DNA of 64,000 nt from CAZSAK01 sp964605155 (GTDB taxonomy: Bacteria; Pseudomonadota; Gammaproteobacteria; SZUA-140): NCBI GenBank assembly GCA_964605155.1, contig CAZSAK010000002.1, forward strand, positions 138,570 through 202,569. The letters are read 5' to 3'. Below the pieces are notes generated by a model, which had not been told where the DNA came from, searched no databases, and saw only the letters and a program-made list of their open reading frames with translations. The translations under genes and the position numbers were made by a program. Each line of letters starts with the position of its first letter. Within the stretch, counting starts at the first letter, position 1. This document shows positions 17,881 to 26,520 of the stretch, in pieces.

Positions 17881-18146
17881 CGGGCCATTCCCTGTTCATG
17901 AAAATTTCAATAGCATAATGTGTTTATTGCATACACACCATATTTTGTTACAACTCATCAAGCGGACTCCGTTCCAGAGCATGACACGGGTGTTATACGC
18001 GTACATTCAGGATCAATGCGTCGCAAGATGTACCGCGGGCACACGCGGCGTTCAGAATAGGTTAATATTGATCTGGTAAGCTTGGATCTTAACCGGTAAT
18101 CTAAACAGTCAGTTATTGGCACAGCATCTCAGAGGGCACGTAATTC

Positions 18147-18794
18147 ATGAAACTATTACAGACGATGATTCTTTCCTTGTTCCTGGTACCGCTGGTCACA
18201 TCGGTGTCATTCGCGCAGGACAACTTTATCGAGGGAGTCAATTATCAGCTCATCGAGCCGCCACAACCGACTGCCGATCCCGACAAGGTCGAGGTAACCG
18301 AGGTATTCTGGTACCGGTGCCCGCATTGTTTTCGCTTCCAGCCCTATATAGAACGCTGGTTGAAATCCAAGCCCGATTACGTCGTCTATGTCCGCCTGCC
18401 GGCAATCCTGCGTCCTGACTGGTCCTACTATGCTGCCGCCTATTACACTGCCGAGGCGCTTGGCGTACTCGACAAGATTCACGAACCGCTGTTTGATGCC
18501 ATACACAGGCAAAGACGGGCCAAGGAACTGGATGAGGAAGAAAACTTGATGAAATTTTTCGCCGACTATGGCGTCAGTAACGAAGATTTCACCAACACCT
18601 TCCATTCATTCGCAATCAACAGCAAGGTCAGGCGAGCAGACCTTATGACCGATCGCTATCACATCCACGGCACCCCAAGTGTTGTAGTAAACGGTAAATA
18701 CCTGGTAGATCCTGGTATGGCGCAGAATGATTACGGGATCATGCTCAGGATCATCAACTTCCTCGTGGAAAAGGAACATAACAATAAGGGCTGA
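18147..18794 (+). CDS. dsbA: Thiol:disulfide interchange protein DsbA
   Basis: DsbA introduces disulfides into periplasmic proteins and is reoxidised by DsbB. The 215-residue precursor has a signal peptide ending VSFAQ, the redox site CPHC at about 58-61 within FWYRCPHCFRF, and the cis-proline loop GTPSVVVNGKYLV. A helical insertion lies between. A GAGGG ribosome site precedes the ATG. Secreted T2SS substrates often need DsbA, so the type II operon in this window is a plausible client system. In pseudomonads dsbA also lies near engB and polA. Confidence 0.93.
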   Translation: MKLLQTMILSLFLVPLVTSVSFAQDNFIEGVNYQLIEPPQPTADPDKVEVTEVFWYRCPHCFRFQPYIERWLKSKPDYVVYVRLPAILRPDWSYYAAAYYTAEALGVLDKIHEPLFDAIHRQRRAKELDEEENLMKFFADYGVSNEDFTNTFHSFAINSKVRRADLMTDRYHIHGTPSVVVNGKYLVDPGMAQNDYGIMLRIINFLVEKEHNNKG

Positions 18795-18932
18795 TTACCA
18801 CTACGGTAGTAGATTATCGAGATGATATCCAGCCCCGTATAAGGGATACCTTTCGTTATCAAAAGCTTGCCAAAAAGCATTTGTCGCGATACATAGCGTA
18901 CTCATGTACTAAGTGAATATCCGGTCTGTCAC

Positions 18933-20564
18933 ATGAAAGCTGCCGAACTGTTTGTAAAATGCCTCGAAAACGAGGGAGTCGAATTTATATTCGGGATACC
19001 AGGTGAGGAAAACCTGGCAGTCATGAATGCACTGTCGGATTCACCCATCTTATTTATCACCACTCGCCATGAACAGGGTGCGGCTTTCATGGCCGATGTT
19101 TATGGCCGCCTGACCGGTCGTGCGGGTGTGTGCCTTTCGACCCTGGGGCCGGGAGCCACTAACCTGATCACCGCGGTCGCCGATGCCAATATGGATCATG
19201 CCCCGCTGGTGGCTATTGCCGGACAGGCCAGCACCAATCGTCTGCACAAGGAATCACACCAGGTACTAGACCTGCAAAATATATTCAAACCCATCACAAA
19301 ATATACCTCACGCCTGTTGACGACAAACATTATTACGGAAGTGGTCAGGAAGGCATTCAAGCAGGCACAGATGGAAAAGACCGGTGCATGCTTCATCGAG
19401 GTCCCCGAAAACATCGCATCAATGGATGTGGAAGACATTCCGCTGCTGGCACAAGCCCCTACCCCCCCAGAGCCAGCCGACAGTCGCATCCAGCTTGCGG
19501 CGGAGACGATCACCAACGCCCGTCTGCCGATCATACTCGCCGGCAACGGTGTCATACGCGCACGTGCATGGGAAGAACTCGCCGTATTTGCGGAAAAACT
19601 GAATATTCCCGTGGCCAATACCTTCATGGCCAAGGGGGTCATTCCCTTCAAACATCCCATGGCCCTGGGGACCGTGGGGCTGCAGGCCAATGACTATGTC
19701 AATTGCGGATTCCAGAATGCCGACGTCATCATATGCGTAGGATATGACCTTGTTGAATATCACCCCAATCTCTGGCATCCGACACGTGACCGCAAGATTG
19801 TCCATATCGATATGTCACCCGCCGAGGTGGACGCGAGTTATATCGTGGATGTCGGCGTGGTAGGGGATATCAAACACAGCCTGAATCGTATCTGCGGGCT
19901 TGCAAAACCTCATCATGGGCATCGCATGCGTCCCTTGAGAGAAGCGTTGATTAGCGAGATGAATCAACACCATGATGATCAGCACCACCCGGTCAAACCG
20001 CAAAAGATTATCTGGGACCTGCGCACCGCGATGGGACTAGAGGATATCGTGGTATGTGATGTCGGTGCTCACAAGTTGTGGATGGCACGGATGTTTCGCT
20101 GTGAATATCCGAATACCTGTATTATCTCCAACGGCTTTGCCAGTATGGGCATTGCAGTACCCGGTGCGATCGCCGCCAAGCTGGCCAACCCCGATCGTGC
20201 TGTGGTTGCAGTAACCGGCGATGCCGGTTTTTTGATGAATTCTCAGGAAATCGAAACCGCCATGCGAATCAATACACCATTTGTCATATTAATCTGGAAT
20301 GATTGCGGTTATGGCATGATCGAATGGAAACAACTGCATGTGTACGGCAAAACGTGTAATGTCCATTTTAACAACCCGGATTTTGTGAAATATGCCGAAT
20401 CATTCGGCGCCAAAGGTTATCGCATCAATAAAACAGCCGACCTTTTACCTGCATTAAAGACAGCACTAGTCGATAATACGGTGAGTATAATCGATTGTCC
20501 CGTCGATTATGGAGAAAACATGAAGTTAACGGCAAAATTGGGGGAAATGGTTTGTCCGATATAG
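18933..20564 (+). CDS. alsS: AlsS-type acetolactate synthase (ThDP-dependent)
   Basis: The 543-residue protein has the three-domain layout of ThDP enzymes: a Pyr domain with catalytic Glu in GIPGEENL (E25), a central domain, and a PP domain with the GDAGFLMNS cofactor motif followed by EIETAMRINTPFVILIWNDCGYGMIEWKQ, the pattern of catabolic AlsS-type acetolactate synthases. It joins two pyruvates to acetolactate. No small regulatory subunit gene is adjacent, which favours the catabolic, FAD-independent type over IlvB/IlvI. Other ThDP enzymes (sulfoacetaldehyde acetyltransferase, oxalyl-CoA decarboxylase) fit less well. Its 3' end overlaps the next gene. Confidence 0.8.
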   Translation: MKAAELFVKCLENEGVEFIFGIPGEENLAVMNALSDSPILFITTRHEQGAAFMADVYGRLTGRAGVCLSTLGPGATNLITAVADANMDHAPLVAIAGQASTNRLHKESHQVLDLQNIFKPITKYTSRLLTTNIITEVVRKAFKQAQMEKTGACFIEVPENIASMDVEDIPLLAQAPTPPEPADSRIQLAAETITNARLPIILAGNGVIRARAWEELAVFAEKLNIPVANTFMAKGVIPFKHPMALGTVGLQANDYVNCGFQNADVIICVGYDLVEYHPNLWHPTRDRKIVHIDMSPAEVDASYIVDVGVVGDIKHSLNRICGLAKPHHGHRMRPLREALISEMNQHHDDQHHPVKPQKIIWDLRTAMGLEDIVVCDVGAHKLWMARMFRCEYPNTCIISNGFASMGIAVPGAIAAKLANPDRAVVAVTGDAGFLMNSQEIETAMRINTPFVILIWNDCGYGMIEWKQLHVYGKTCNVHFNNPDFVKYAESFGAKGYRINKTADLLPALKTALVDNTVSIIDCPVDYGENMKLTAKLGEMVCPI

Positions 20565-21394
20565 GCATCGAGATAGAGCAACCCAGTCACTCGACTCTGT
20601 TGCGCACTCACAAGGCAGTGTCTGTCGATCACGCCGACAACCGGTGTTTACGTCTGCTGAGTTTCAATATTCAAATAGGAATTTCCTCGCGCCGGTTTCG
20701 CCATTACCTGACCCATAGTTGGCGGCATGTCCTTCCGCATCCCGAATCATTCGAGAATCTTGACCGCATTGCACAGATTGTCAGCGAATTTGACATCGTG
20801 GCACTGCAGGAAACCGATGCGGGAAGTTTTCGCAGTTATTTTGTCAACCAGGTGGAATATCTTGCAACGAAAGGCCGTTTTCCGTTCTGGTGCCATCAGA
20901 CTAATCGTAATCTCGGGCGGTTTGCTCAACACAGCATGGGCTTGCTCAGCAAACTGTCGCCACAGTTGATCACCGAACATAAATTACCCGGGTTTATCCC
21001 CGGACGTGGTGTAATGGAGGCTCGTTTCGGTAACGGTGAGTCGCCGCCGCTGATCATGCTTCAGGTTCATCTGGCTCTGGGCAGACGTGCCCGCCTGCGT
21101 CAACTGGACTTTATCAGCGAACTTGTGAACGCCTACGAGCATGTCATAGTGATGGGTGATTTTAACTGCCGGTCTAAAAGTTATGAAATAGACACATTGC
21201 TGAATAAAACCAATTTATCGGAACCCGTCGATAAAATGCATACCTTCCCCAGTTGGAAACCGATACGCAATATCGATCATGTCCTGGTTACACAGACGAT
21301 TCAAATCAGGGATATGCGGGTACTCAGTCACGCGGTGTCCGATCATTTACCCATCGCGGTTGATATCGATGTACCGACAGACGTGAAATTGTAA
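20552..21394 (+). CDS. Endonuclease/exonuclease/phosphatase-fold protein
   Basis: A 280-residue protein of the EEP superfamily: LRLLSFNIQIGI at the start, DIVALQETDAG with the metal-binding Glu, VIVMGDFNCR with the D-x-N pair, and RNIDHVLV and SHAVSDHLPIAVDI with the catalytic Asp and His. The family includes nucleases, phosphatases and lipid phosphodiesterases; the substrate cannot be told. The start is taken as the TTG at 20552, which has a GGGGGAA ribosome site inside the last codons of alsS and overlaps that gene by 13 bases. No signal peptide is seen, so it is probably cytoplasmic. Confidence 0.8.
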   Translation: MSDIGIEIEQPSHSTLLRTHKAVSVDHADNRCLRLLSFNIQIGISSRRFRHYLTHSWRHVLPHPESFENLDRIAQIVSEFDIVALQETDAGSFRSYFVNQVEYLATKGRFPFWCHQTNRNLGRFAQHSMGLLSKLSPQLITEHKLPGFIPGRGVMEARFGNGESPPLIMLQVHLALGRRARLRQLDFISELVNAYEHVIVMGDFNCRSKSYEIDTLLNKTNLSEPVDKMHTFPSWKPIRNIDHVLVTQTIQIRDMRVLSHAVSDHLPIAVDIDVPTDVKL

Positions 21395-21404
21395 TATCGG
21401 TTCC

Positions 21405-21764
21405 TCACACCGGTGATTTTTTGCTATCCATGCCCTTGCCGATGATGTATGCATCGACAATGCCGAAGACCCAGCAGGCCATGATCAATATTGCTGCAAT
21501 ACTATATGACAGACTATCGGAGTTTGCCGTCGCCTGATCGGTCATACTTGATGCTATGGCATTAATGTCGATATTTCCGCTGTGCGCTTGCAGCTGGTCA
21601 AGAATCGCGTATGCCTCATCCACTACATGCTTGATGATATAGAACAATGCAATAAAGACTGTCATCATCAATGCAAACCCACGCCTGTAACGCTTTAACG
21701 CGAGTTGACCGGCGCCGGGACAAACCAGGCCTGACAGTAATGCGCCCTTTATAGAACGTTGCAT
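21405..21764 (-). CDS. Small two-helix membrane protein of unknown function
   Basis: A 119-residue protein with hydrophobic segments at about 28-46 (GFALMMTVFIALFYIIKHV) and 85-108 (YSIAAILIMACWVFGIVDAYIIG). The N-terminus SGLVCPGAGQLALKRYRRGF, with a P-G-x-GQ turn before the first helix, resembles small proteins of the DUF5683/TM2-like type, but I do not recognise the family with confidence. It converges on the EEP gene, whose stop lies 10 bases away. Confidence 0.6.
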   Translation of the reverse strand: MQRSIKGALLSGLVCPGAGQLALKRYRRGFALMMTVFIALFYIIKHVVDEAYAILDQLQAHSGNIDINAIASSMTDQATANSDSLSYSIAAILIMACWVFGIVDAYIIGKGMDSKKSPV

Positions 21765-21923
21765 GTGTAGTCACTATACAAAAATATCTAACATAACAAG
21801 TCTGACCTTCGGCATTACAATCAACTGAGACGAAGGGATCCTTTAACTAGACAACGACTATCACCTGAAGTGCGGTAATATATTATCGATCATGTTGCAT
21901 GGAGGTGTTGATGAGTTTTTTGC

Positions 21924-22532
21924 TTAATTGAGCCTGTTGCTTGTCGAGAACAGGCGAACCAGCTGTGAAGCAGAACGTATCTGTAGTTTTTTCATGATCT
22001 TGGCCCTGTGATTCTCGACTGTCCTGATGCTGATACCTAACGAATATGCTATCTCTTTATTCCTCTTTCCCTCATATACAAGAAACGCAATTTCATGTTC
22101 ACGTTTAGTCAGTTTCGACATAAATCCGGTATTAATGCCATCCGCTGATTTATGTGCATCATCCGACAACACCCTGCTCACAGTATCAAGCAGAATTTGC
22201 TCGTCGAATGGCTTTTCTATGAAATCACTTGCGCCGGCCTTGATAGTCTGAACAGCCAGAGGTACGTCACCATGTCCTGTGAGGATTATGGTGGGGATGT
22301 CAATACCTTTTTCTTTCATTATTCTTTGCAGTTCAACTCCACTGATCCTCGGCATGTGCAGGTCAAGCAGCAGGCAGTTGCGAGCACGTGGTTCATAGAC
22401 ATCCAGGAACTCATCGGCCGACGCGCAAAGTCTCACGCTGAGGCCGGATTCCTGCAGCAAAATGCCCAGCGCCGACCGGAGTCCATCATCGTCATCTACT
22501 ACATATACAAGTTCAGATGGGTCCGTGGCCAT
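21924..22532 (-). CDS. FixJ/NarL-type response regulator
   Basis: A 202-residue response regulator. The receiver domain has the acidic pair in VVDDDDG, the phospho-acceptor Asp in LLLDLHMPRISG, and the T/K switch residues in IILTGHGD and FIEKPFD. The C-terminal LuxR-type helix-turn-helix is LTKREHEIAFLVYEGKRNKEIAYSLGISIRTVENHRAKIMKKL. The start at 22532 has a GAGGTG ribosome site; an earlier in-frame start at 22553 would overlap the kinase gene. It lies 10 bases after the kinase stop and is surely its partner. Targets are unknown. Confidence 0.88.
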   Translation of the reverse strand: MATDPSELVYVVDDDDGLRSALGILLQESGLSVRLCASADEFLDVYEPRARNCLLLDLHMPRISGVELQRIMKEKGIDIPTIILTGHGDVPLAVQTIKAGASDFIEKPFDEQILLDTVSRVLSDDAHKSADGINTGFMSKLTKREHEIAFLVYEGKRNKEIAYSLGISIRTVENHRAKIMKKLQIRSASQLVRLFSTSNRLN

Positions 22533-22542
22533 TGGTAACACC

Positions 22543-24066
22543 TCAATGAGCATAAGGTAACGTAAATGTCAAAGTGGTCCCCTTCCCAAGGGTCGACTCC
22601 GCATGGATCTCACCATCATGTCTTTCAATCAATGACCTGCAGATAGACAAACCTATACCTATCCCTTTTTCGCCTTTGGTTGTGAAGAAAGAATTGAATA
22701 TAAGATCCAGTGTGTCATTATCCATGCCGCAGCCCGTATCGGTAATTGTTACCCTCGCCTGTTTTCGATCTTCATGACGAGATGTAATGATTATCTTTCT
22801 CTTGCCGGTATTGGCCTTTCTTATTGCATCAATACTGTTGAGAAGCAAATTGATCAATACCTGTTGTATCTGGATTCCGTCCACAAAGACCTCGGGCAGA
22901 TTCTCTTCCAGGTCAAGTTCAACAATTACTGAGGCATCCTTTGTCTCGGTGCCGACAAATGAGACAGTTTCTGTTATCAACGTGTTCAAATTGATCTGCT
23001 CCCTTTTTGGATTCTTTTTGGCAACCAGTCTACGCAGATGGCGAATTATTTCGCCGGCACGTATAGCCTCCGCGCCAATATTCTCAAGAGCCTCATACAA
23101 TTTATCGTGATCGGTAATCTCCGCTTCCAATTGCAGCAACCCGATGCGTGACAGGAGCTTGATGGTGGTAAGCGGTTGATTCAATTCATGAGCAAGACCA
23201 GTGGCCAGCTCACTGATAGAACTCATCCGGGCTAGATGTGCCAGTTCAGTTTGGTGATGTTGAGCCTCCTCTTCTGCCTCTTTCTGAGTGGTGCGGTCAT
23301 TAACCAATAAAAACAATTCATCAATTTGATTGTCCTCGTTCACATTAGGCAACATCGTCGCACTGATGTATCGCGCGGATCCGTCGCTGTAAATAATATA
23401 TCCTTCGTAATTTTCAGTGCTCCCTGTAGTAATCACCGCATCAAATTTTTCCTTGATCCTGTGAAAACCGGCAGTACCGATTAGGTCACCAATGGTCATA
23501 CCGACAATTTTTTCGACCGGCATCCCGAACCATACCTCATAGGTATGGTTGCAAAAACGATAGCGATAATCTTTTCCTACCACAGCAATGAGCGCCGGCA
23601 TGCTGTCTGTAATCTTGCGTAACCTATTTTTACGTTCTCGCTGGATGATTTCGGCTTCTACCTGAGACGTGATATCTTCATGTATGATTATTATTTCGGA
23701 GACGACGCCCTGATCCATAACCGGATAAACGATTGCGCGTAGCCAGCGCATGTCTTGCGTGCCTGTGACTTCCGAACCCACGTTGTATTTGAAAGCCGGG
23801 ATAGCAGCCGTCTCACCTGCAAAGCCCTTTTCAAATTGGTGTATCAATCCGCTTGCACATAATTGCCTGTCATGCAATATATTGTATCCCTTGAACATTT
23901 CCGTTGATGCGCCGAATAATTGTTCACACGCCTTGTTGGCATGAAGTATCCAGCCTGTGGGGGAGGAGATTTGTATGCTTAGCGGGGACTGTTCAAATAT
24001 GCCGCGAAATACTGTATCGGAATACCCGAGGAGCTTTTCTGAGTTCTCGATGTATGTGTTCGGCAT
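22543..24066 (-). CDS. PAS-domain sensor histidine kinase (FixL-like)
   Basis: A 507-residue cytoplasmic sensor with two PAS domains (about 15-130 and 145-265), each followed by a PAC-like strand ending in DITSQVE or NDRTTQKE. The kinase core has the H-box SISELATGLAHELNQPLTTIK, N-box NLLLNSIDAI, G1 DTGCGM and G2 GIGIGLSICRSL. No transmembrane helix is seen, so it senses an internal signal. Heme binding, as in rhizobial FixL, is not established by the sequence. The ATG at 24066 is preferred over a TTG three codons upstream. Confidence 0.88.
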   Translation of the reverse strand: MPNTYIENSEKLLGYSDTVFRGIFEQSPLSIQISSPTGWILHANKACEQLFGASTEMFKGYNILHDRQLCASGLIHQFEKGFAGETAAIPAFKYNVGSEVTGTQDMRWLRAIVYPVMDQGVVSEIIIIHEDITSQVEAEIIQRERKNRLRKITDSMPALIAVVGKDYRYRFCNHTYEVWFGMPVEKIVGMTIGDLIGTAGFHRIKEKFDAVITTGSTENYEGYIIYSDGSARYISATMLPNVNEDNQIDELFLLVNDRTTQKEAEEEAQHHQTELAHLARMSSISELATGLAHELNQPLTTIKLLSRIGLLQLEAEITDHDKLYEALENIGAEAIRAGEIIRHLRRLVAKKNPKREQINLNTLITETVSFVGTETKDASVIVELDLEENLPEVFVDGIQIQQVLINLLLNSIDAIRKANTGKRKIIITSRHEDRKQARVTITDTGCGMDNDTLDLIFNSFFTTKGEKGIGIGLSICRSLIERHDGEIHAESTLGKGTTLTFTLPYAH

Positions 24067-24204
24067 AGCCGGCAAATTTCTCGAAAGAACCGTTCAGCTG
24101 CTTGAAAAGATGATAATTCCTTATCTACCTATAGATCATACTACATTCAAACACGGTCACGATTTATTATCAATTAGCAACTATATTAAGTACTTCTACG
24201 CATA

Positions 24205-24231
24205 TTTACAGCGGTCCCGATATGCTAGATT
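24205..24231 (+). promoter_or_regulatory. Putative extended -10 promoter of an orphan small RNA
   Basis: TTTACA (24205-24210) and TAGATT (24226-24231) are 15 bases apart; the -10 is preceded by TG one base before it (TGCTAGATT), the extended -10 form. The spacing is short, so this is a tentative call. It points to the structured region and terminator at 24243-24358. Confidence 0.4.
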
Positions 24232-24237
24232 ACAGTC

Positions 24238-24358
24238 ACTCTCGTAATGGCCAGGGTTCTCGTTGCCTTGGGAGGGGCGTCGATACATCAAATGCTGGCA
24301 TTACGATTTTCGATCGGGAGACTGCTACGATCACCCCCCATAAAAGGGGGGTTTTTTT
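24238..24358 (+). ncRNA. Orphan structured small RNA candidate
   Basis: No protein gene on the plus strand lies between alsS/EEP and this point, yet a strong terminator is found at 24334-24358. Upstream of it CGTAATGGCCAG (24243-24254) pairs with CTGGCATTACG (24295-24305) in an 11-bp stem with one bulge, enclosing a loop with GGGAGGGG. A 5-bp stem (GATCG with CGATC, 24312-24332) follows. With the tentative promoter the RNA would be about 120 nt. It is divergent from the FixL-like kinase gene, whose ATG is 170 bases away. I recognise no known RNA family. Confidence 0.55.
24334..24358 (+). terminator. Rho-independent terminator (orphan small RNA)
   Basis: CCCCCC (24334-24339), a six-base loop ATAAAA, GGGGGG (24346-24351) and seven T residues form a textbook plus-strand terminator. 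No plus-strand coding gene precedes it within 2.9 kb. Confidence 0.85.
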
Positions 24359-24482
24359 CAGCTTTAGCAAGCTGTTGGATAATAATTTAAAAATATGCAA
24401 ATATATTACTGATTGTTCAGTGATTCTGTAACATGCATCCCTGATATAGTCCAGCCTCTCATTCTGCATCATACACCCAAAT

Positions 24483-24510
24483 AAAAAGACCCACGAATGT
24501 GGGTCTTTTT
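24483..24510 (-). terminator. Terminator after tRNA-Arg (symmetrical hairpin)
   Basis: AAAAAGACCCAC (24483-24494), loop GAAT and GTGGGTCTTTTT (24499-24510) form a perfect 12-bp stem with flanking A and T runs. It lies 3 bases past the tRNA CCA end on the minus strand and could also stop transcription on the other strand. Confidence 0.85.
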
Positions 24511-24513
24511 ATT

Positions 24514-24590
<77 letters not shown>

Positions 24591-24704
24591 ATTGTCAACT
24601 TTTCATTCCAACGACTCGTGCCGTCCTGTTCTGCGTCGGCCTCCACCGGCCAAGCTGCATTTCTCGCGGTGATGATACCTTCTGTTCTTTATAATGTTTG
24701 CTGA

Positions 24705-25124
24705 TCAGTATATAAAGGGAACCAATAATTTGGTCCTTTGCTGATAATTCCTGTACTCAGGATAATGCTCACATAACAATCGTTCCTCATGCCTGAGTTT
24801 CAACCATAGATCCACCAAAAGAATCCCGAATACCAGACCGTTGATCCATCCCGTGTTGGTCACCAGCAATACCGCACAAAATAATATCACAGAAGCATAC
24901 ATTGGATGGCGGATATAACGATAAATGCCCGACGTAACCAAGCGGTGATTGTTTTTCAGGGCAGGCACGATGTTGATATTCCCCGGGCGCATGGAAATTA
25001 CCGCCCATATGCCGATCATGACAGCGATAGTAACAACGGTCAGATGTGCTGTATTAAATTGCCGGACATCGCTGCTTACAAGCAACCAGATAATACAACT
25101 CAACTGGATGATTACATAAATCAC
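24705..25124 (-). CDS. Isoprenylcysteine carboxyl methyltransferase-like (ICMT/PEMT) membrane protein
   Basis: A 139-residue membrane protein with about four hydrophobic segments. It carries the ICMT-type signature SGIYRYIRHPMYASVIL and, after the last helix, LRHEERLLCEHYPEYRNYQQRTKLLVPFIY, the S-adenosylmethionine-binding pattern of this family. Bacterial members methylate lipids or unknown substrates, and few are characterised. The start is a GTG at 25124. The tRNA-Arg gene lies downstream on the same strand, and readthrough into it is possible. Confidence 0.75.
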   Translation of the reverse strand: MIYVIIQLSCIIWLLVSSDVRQFNTAHLTVVTIAVMIGIWAVISMRPGNINIVPALKNNHRLVTSGIYRYIRHPMYASVILFCAVLLVTNTGWINGLVFGILLVDLWLKLRHEERLLCEHYPEYRNYQQRTKLLVPFIY

Positions 25125-25254
25125 GGATGAAGGAATACTGTTCGCATCGACTGAGGGTATAAGCCATATAATGCAGTAATTTACAAACTATTGCTTGCTG
25201 TAGTTGTCTTATGTGGATGAAAATTTATCCTTTCCCCTGATATAGGTCAATTTC

Positions 25255-26520
25255 ATGTCAATCTGGCTCTGGGTCGGCTTCATCGCATTTATCGTCCTTG
25301 TCCTCATCCTCGATCTCGGAGTCCTGAATCGCAAAACCCGTGTAATCAGCCTGTATGAGGCGCTGGCATGGACTGTATTATGGGTATCACTCGCATTGTC
25401 GTTCAATGTCGCCGTGTATTTCATATACGAATACCATTGGCTGGGGATGGGGCTTATGGAAGGAAATGCACTGGATGGCAACCAGGCGGCATTGCAGTTC
25501 TTCACCGGTTACCTGATCGAAAAATCACTCAGCATCGACAATATCTTCGTCATAGCCATGATATTCACCTATTTTCATGTGCCGTTGCAATATCAACACA
25601 GGGTGCTGTTCTGGGGGATATTCGGTGCCGTCGTTATGCGCGGCATAATGATCGTCTCTGGCCTGGCCCTGATCAACACTTTTGCCTGGATAACCTATAT
25701 CTTCGGTACCTTCCTGATCTTCACGGCCGTCAAAATGCTGATACAAAGCCACGATAATCTGCAACCGGACAGGAATCCGTTAATCAAACAGATCAAACGC
25801 CTCTATCCGGTAAGCGATCACTATGATGGTGAAAGATTTTTTACGCGAATAGACGGCCAACGCGCCGCTACCCCCCTGCTGCTGGCAATGCTGATGATCG
25901 AGACCGCGGATATAATCTTTGCAGTTGATTCGATTCCCGCCATCATCGCCATCACACGTGATCCGTTCCTGGTATTCACGTCGAACATCTTCGCCATATT
26001 GGGCCTGCGGTCACTCTATTTCTCCCTGGCAAGTGTGATGGACAAGCTGCGTTATCTGAAAACCAGCCTGGTGTGCCTGCTTGGATTTGTGGGTATCAAG
26101 ATGTTGTTGGCCCATCACTATATGATCCCCACGACTGTTTCACTCGCCGTCATCATAGGGATTCTGGGCATCGGCGTGCTGGCTTCGATCATCGGTGGCG
26201 CTCGGGACACAGAGGCGTTTTCCTCACCGCTGGCGGATGAGGTTGAACGACTGGTCAAGCTTTCCATAAAGGGGGCGAGACAGATCGTGATCCTGGTCAC
26301 CGGCACCACGGTCCTGCTGGTCGGTATCGCCATGCTGGTCCTGCCCGGGCCTGCAGTGGTCGTGATACCCATCGGTCTGGCGATTCTGGCCACCGAATTT
26401 GTATGGGCACGGCGGTTATTAAAACGTTTTAAGGATCAGGCCAGCGATATCACCAGTAACGCCAAGCAACTGCTCTGGGGAAAGAAGCAACAGCAAGACA
26501 ACAAGGACATTCCGGATTAA
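25255..26520 (+). CDS. TerC/Alx-family membrane protein with C-terminal PGPGW-type domain
   Basis: The first 300 or so residues are a TerC family integral membrane protein: ISLYEALAWTVLWVSLALSFN, GYLIEKSLSIDNIFVIAMIF, and the acidic motif LLAMLMIETADIIFAVDSIPA, which fits the family's proposed metal-handling core (Alx is linked to manganese export). Then IKGARQIVILVTGTTVLLVGIAMLVLPGPAVVVIPIGLAILATEFVWARRLL resembles the separate PGPGW small-protein family. The fusion makes 421 residues, longer than Alx (about 320). No yybP-ykoY riboswitch was seen upstream. The stop overlaps the stop of sucrose synthase on the other strand. Confidence 0.83.
   Translation: MSIWLWVGFIAFIVLVLILDLGVLNRKTRVISLYEALAWTVLWVSLALSFNVAVYFIYEYHWLGMGLMEGNALDGNQAALQFFTGYLIEKSLSIDNIFVIAMIFTYFHVPLQYQHRVLFWGIFGAVVMRGIMIVSGLALINTFAWITYIFGTFLIFTAVKMLIQSHDNLQPDRNPLIKQIKRLYPVSDHYDGERFFTRIDGQRAATPLLLAMLMIETADIIFAVDSIPAIIAITRDPFLVFTSNIFAILGLRSLYFSLASVMDKLRYLKTSLVCLLGFVGIKMLLAHHYMIPTTVSLAVIIGILGIGVLASIIGGARDTEAFSSPLADEVERLVKLSIKGARQIVILVTGTTVLLVGIAMLVLPGPAVVVIPIGLAILATEFVWARRLLKRFKDQASDITSNAKQLLWGKKQQQDNKDIPD

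Noticed and set aside
25125..25254. yybP-ykoY manganese riboswitch before the TerC gene
   Set aside because: The conserved purine-rich loops of that riboswitch are not present in the 130-base leader.
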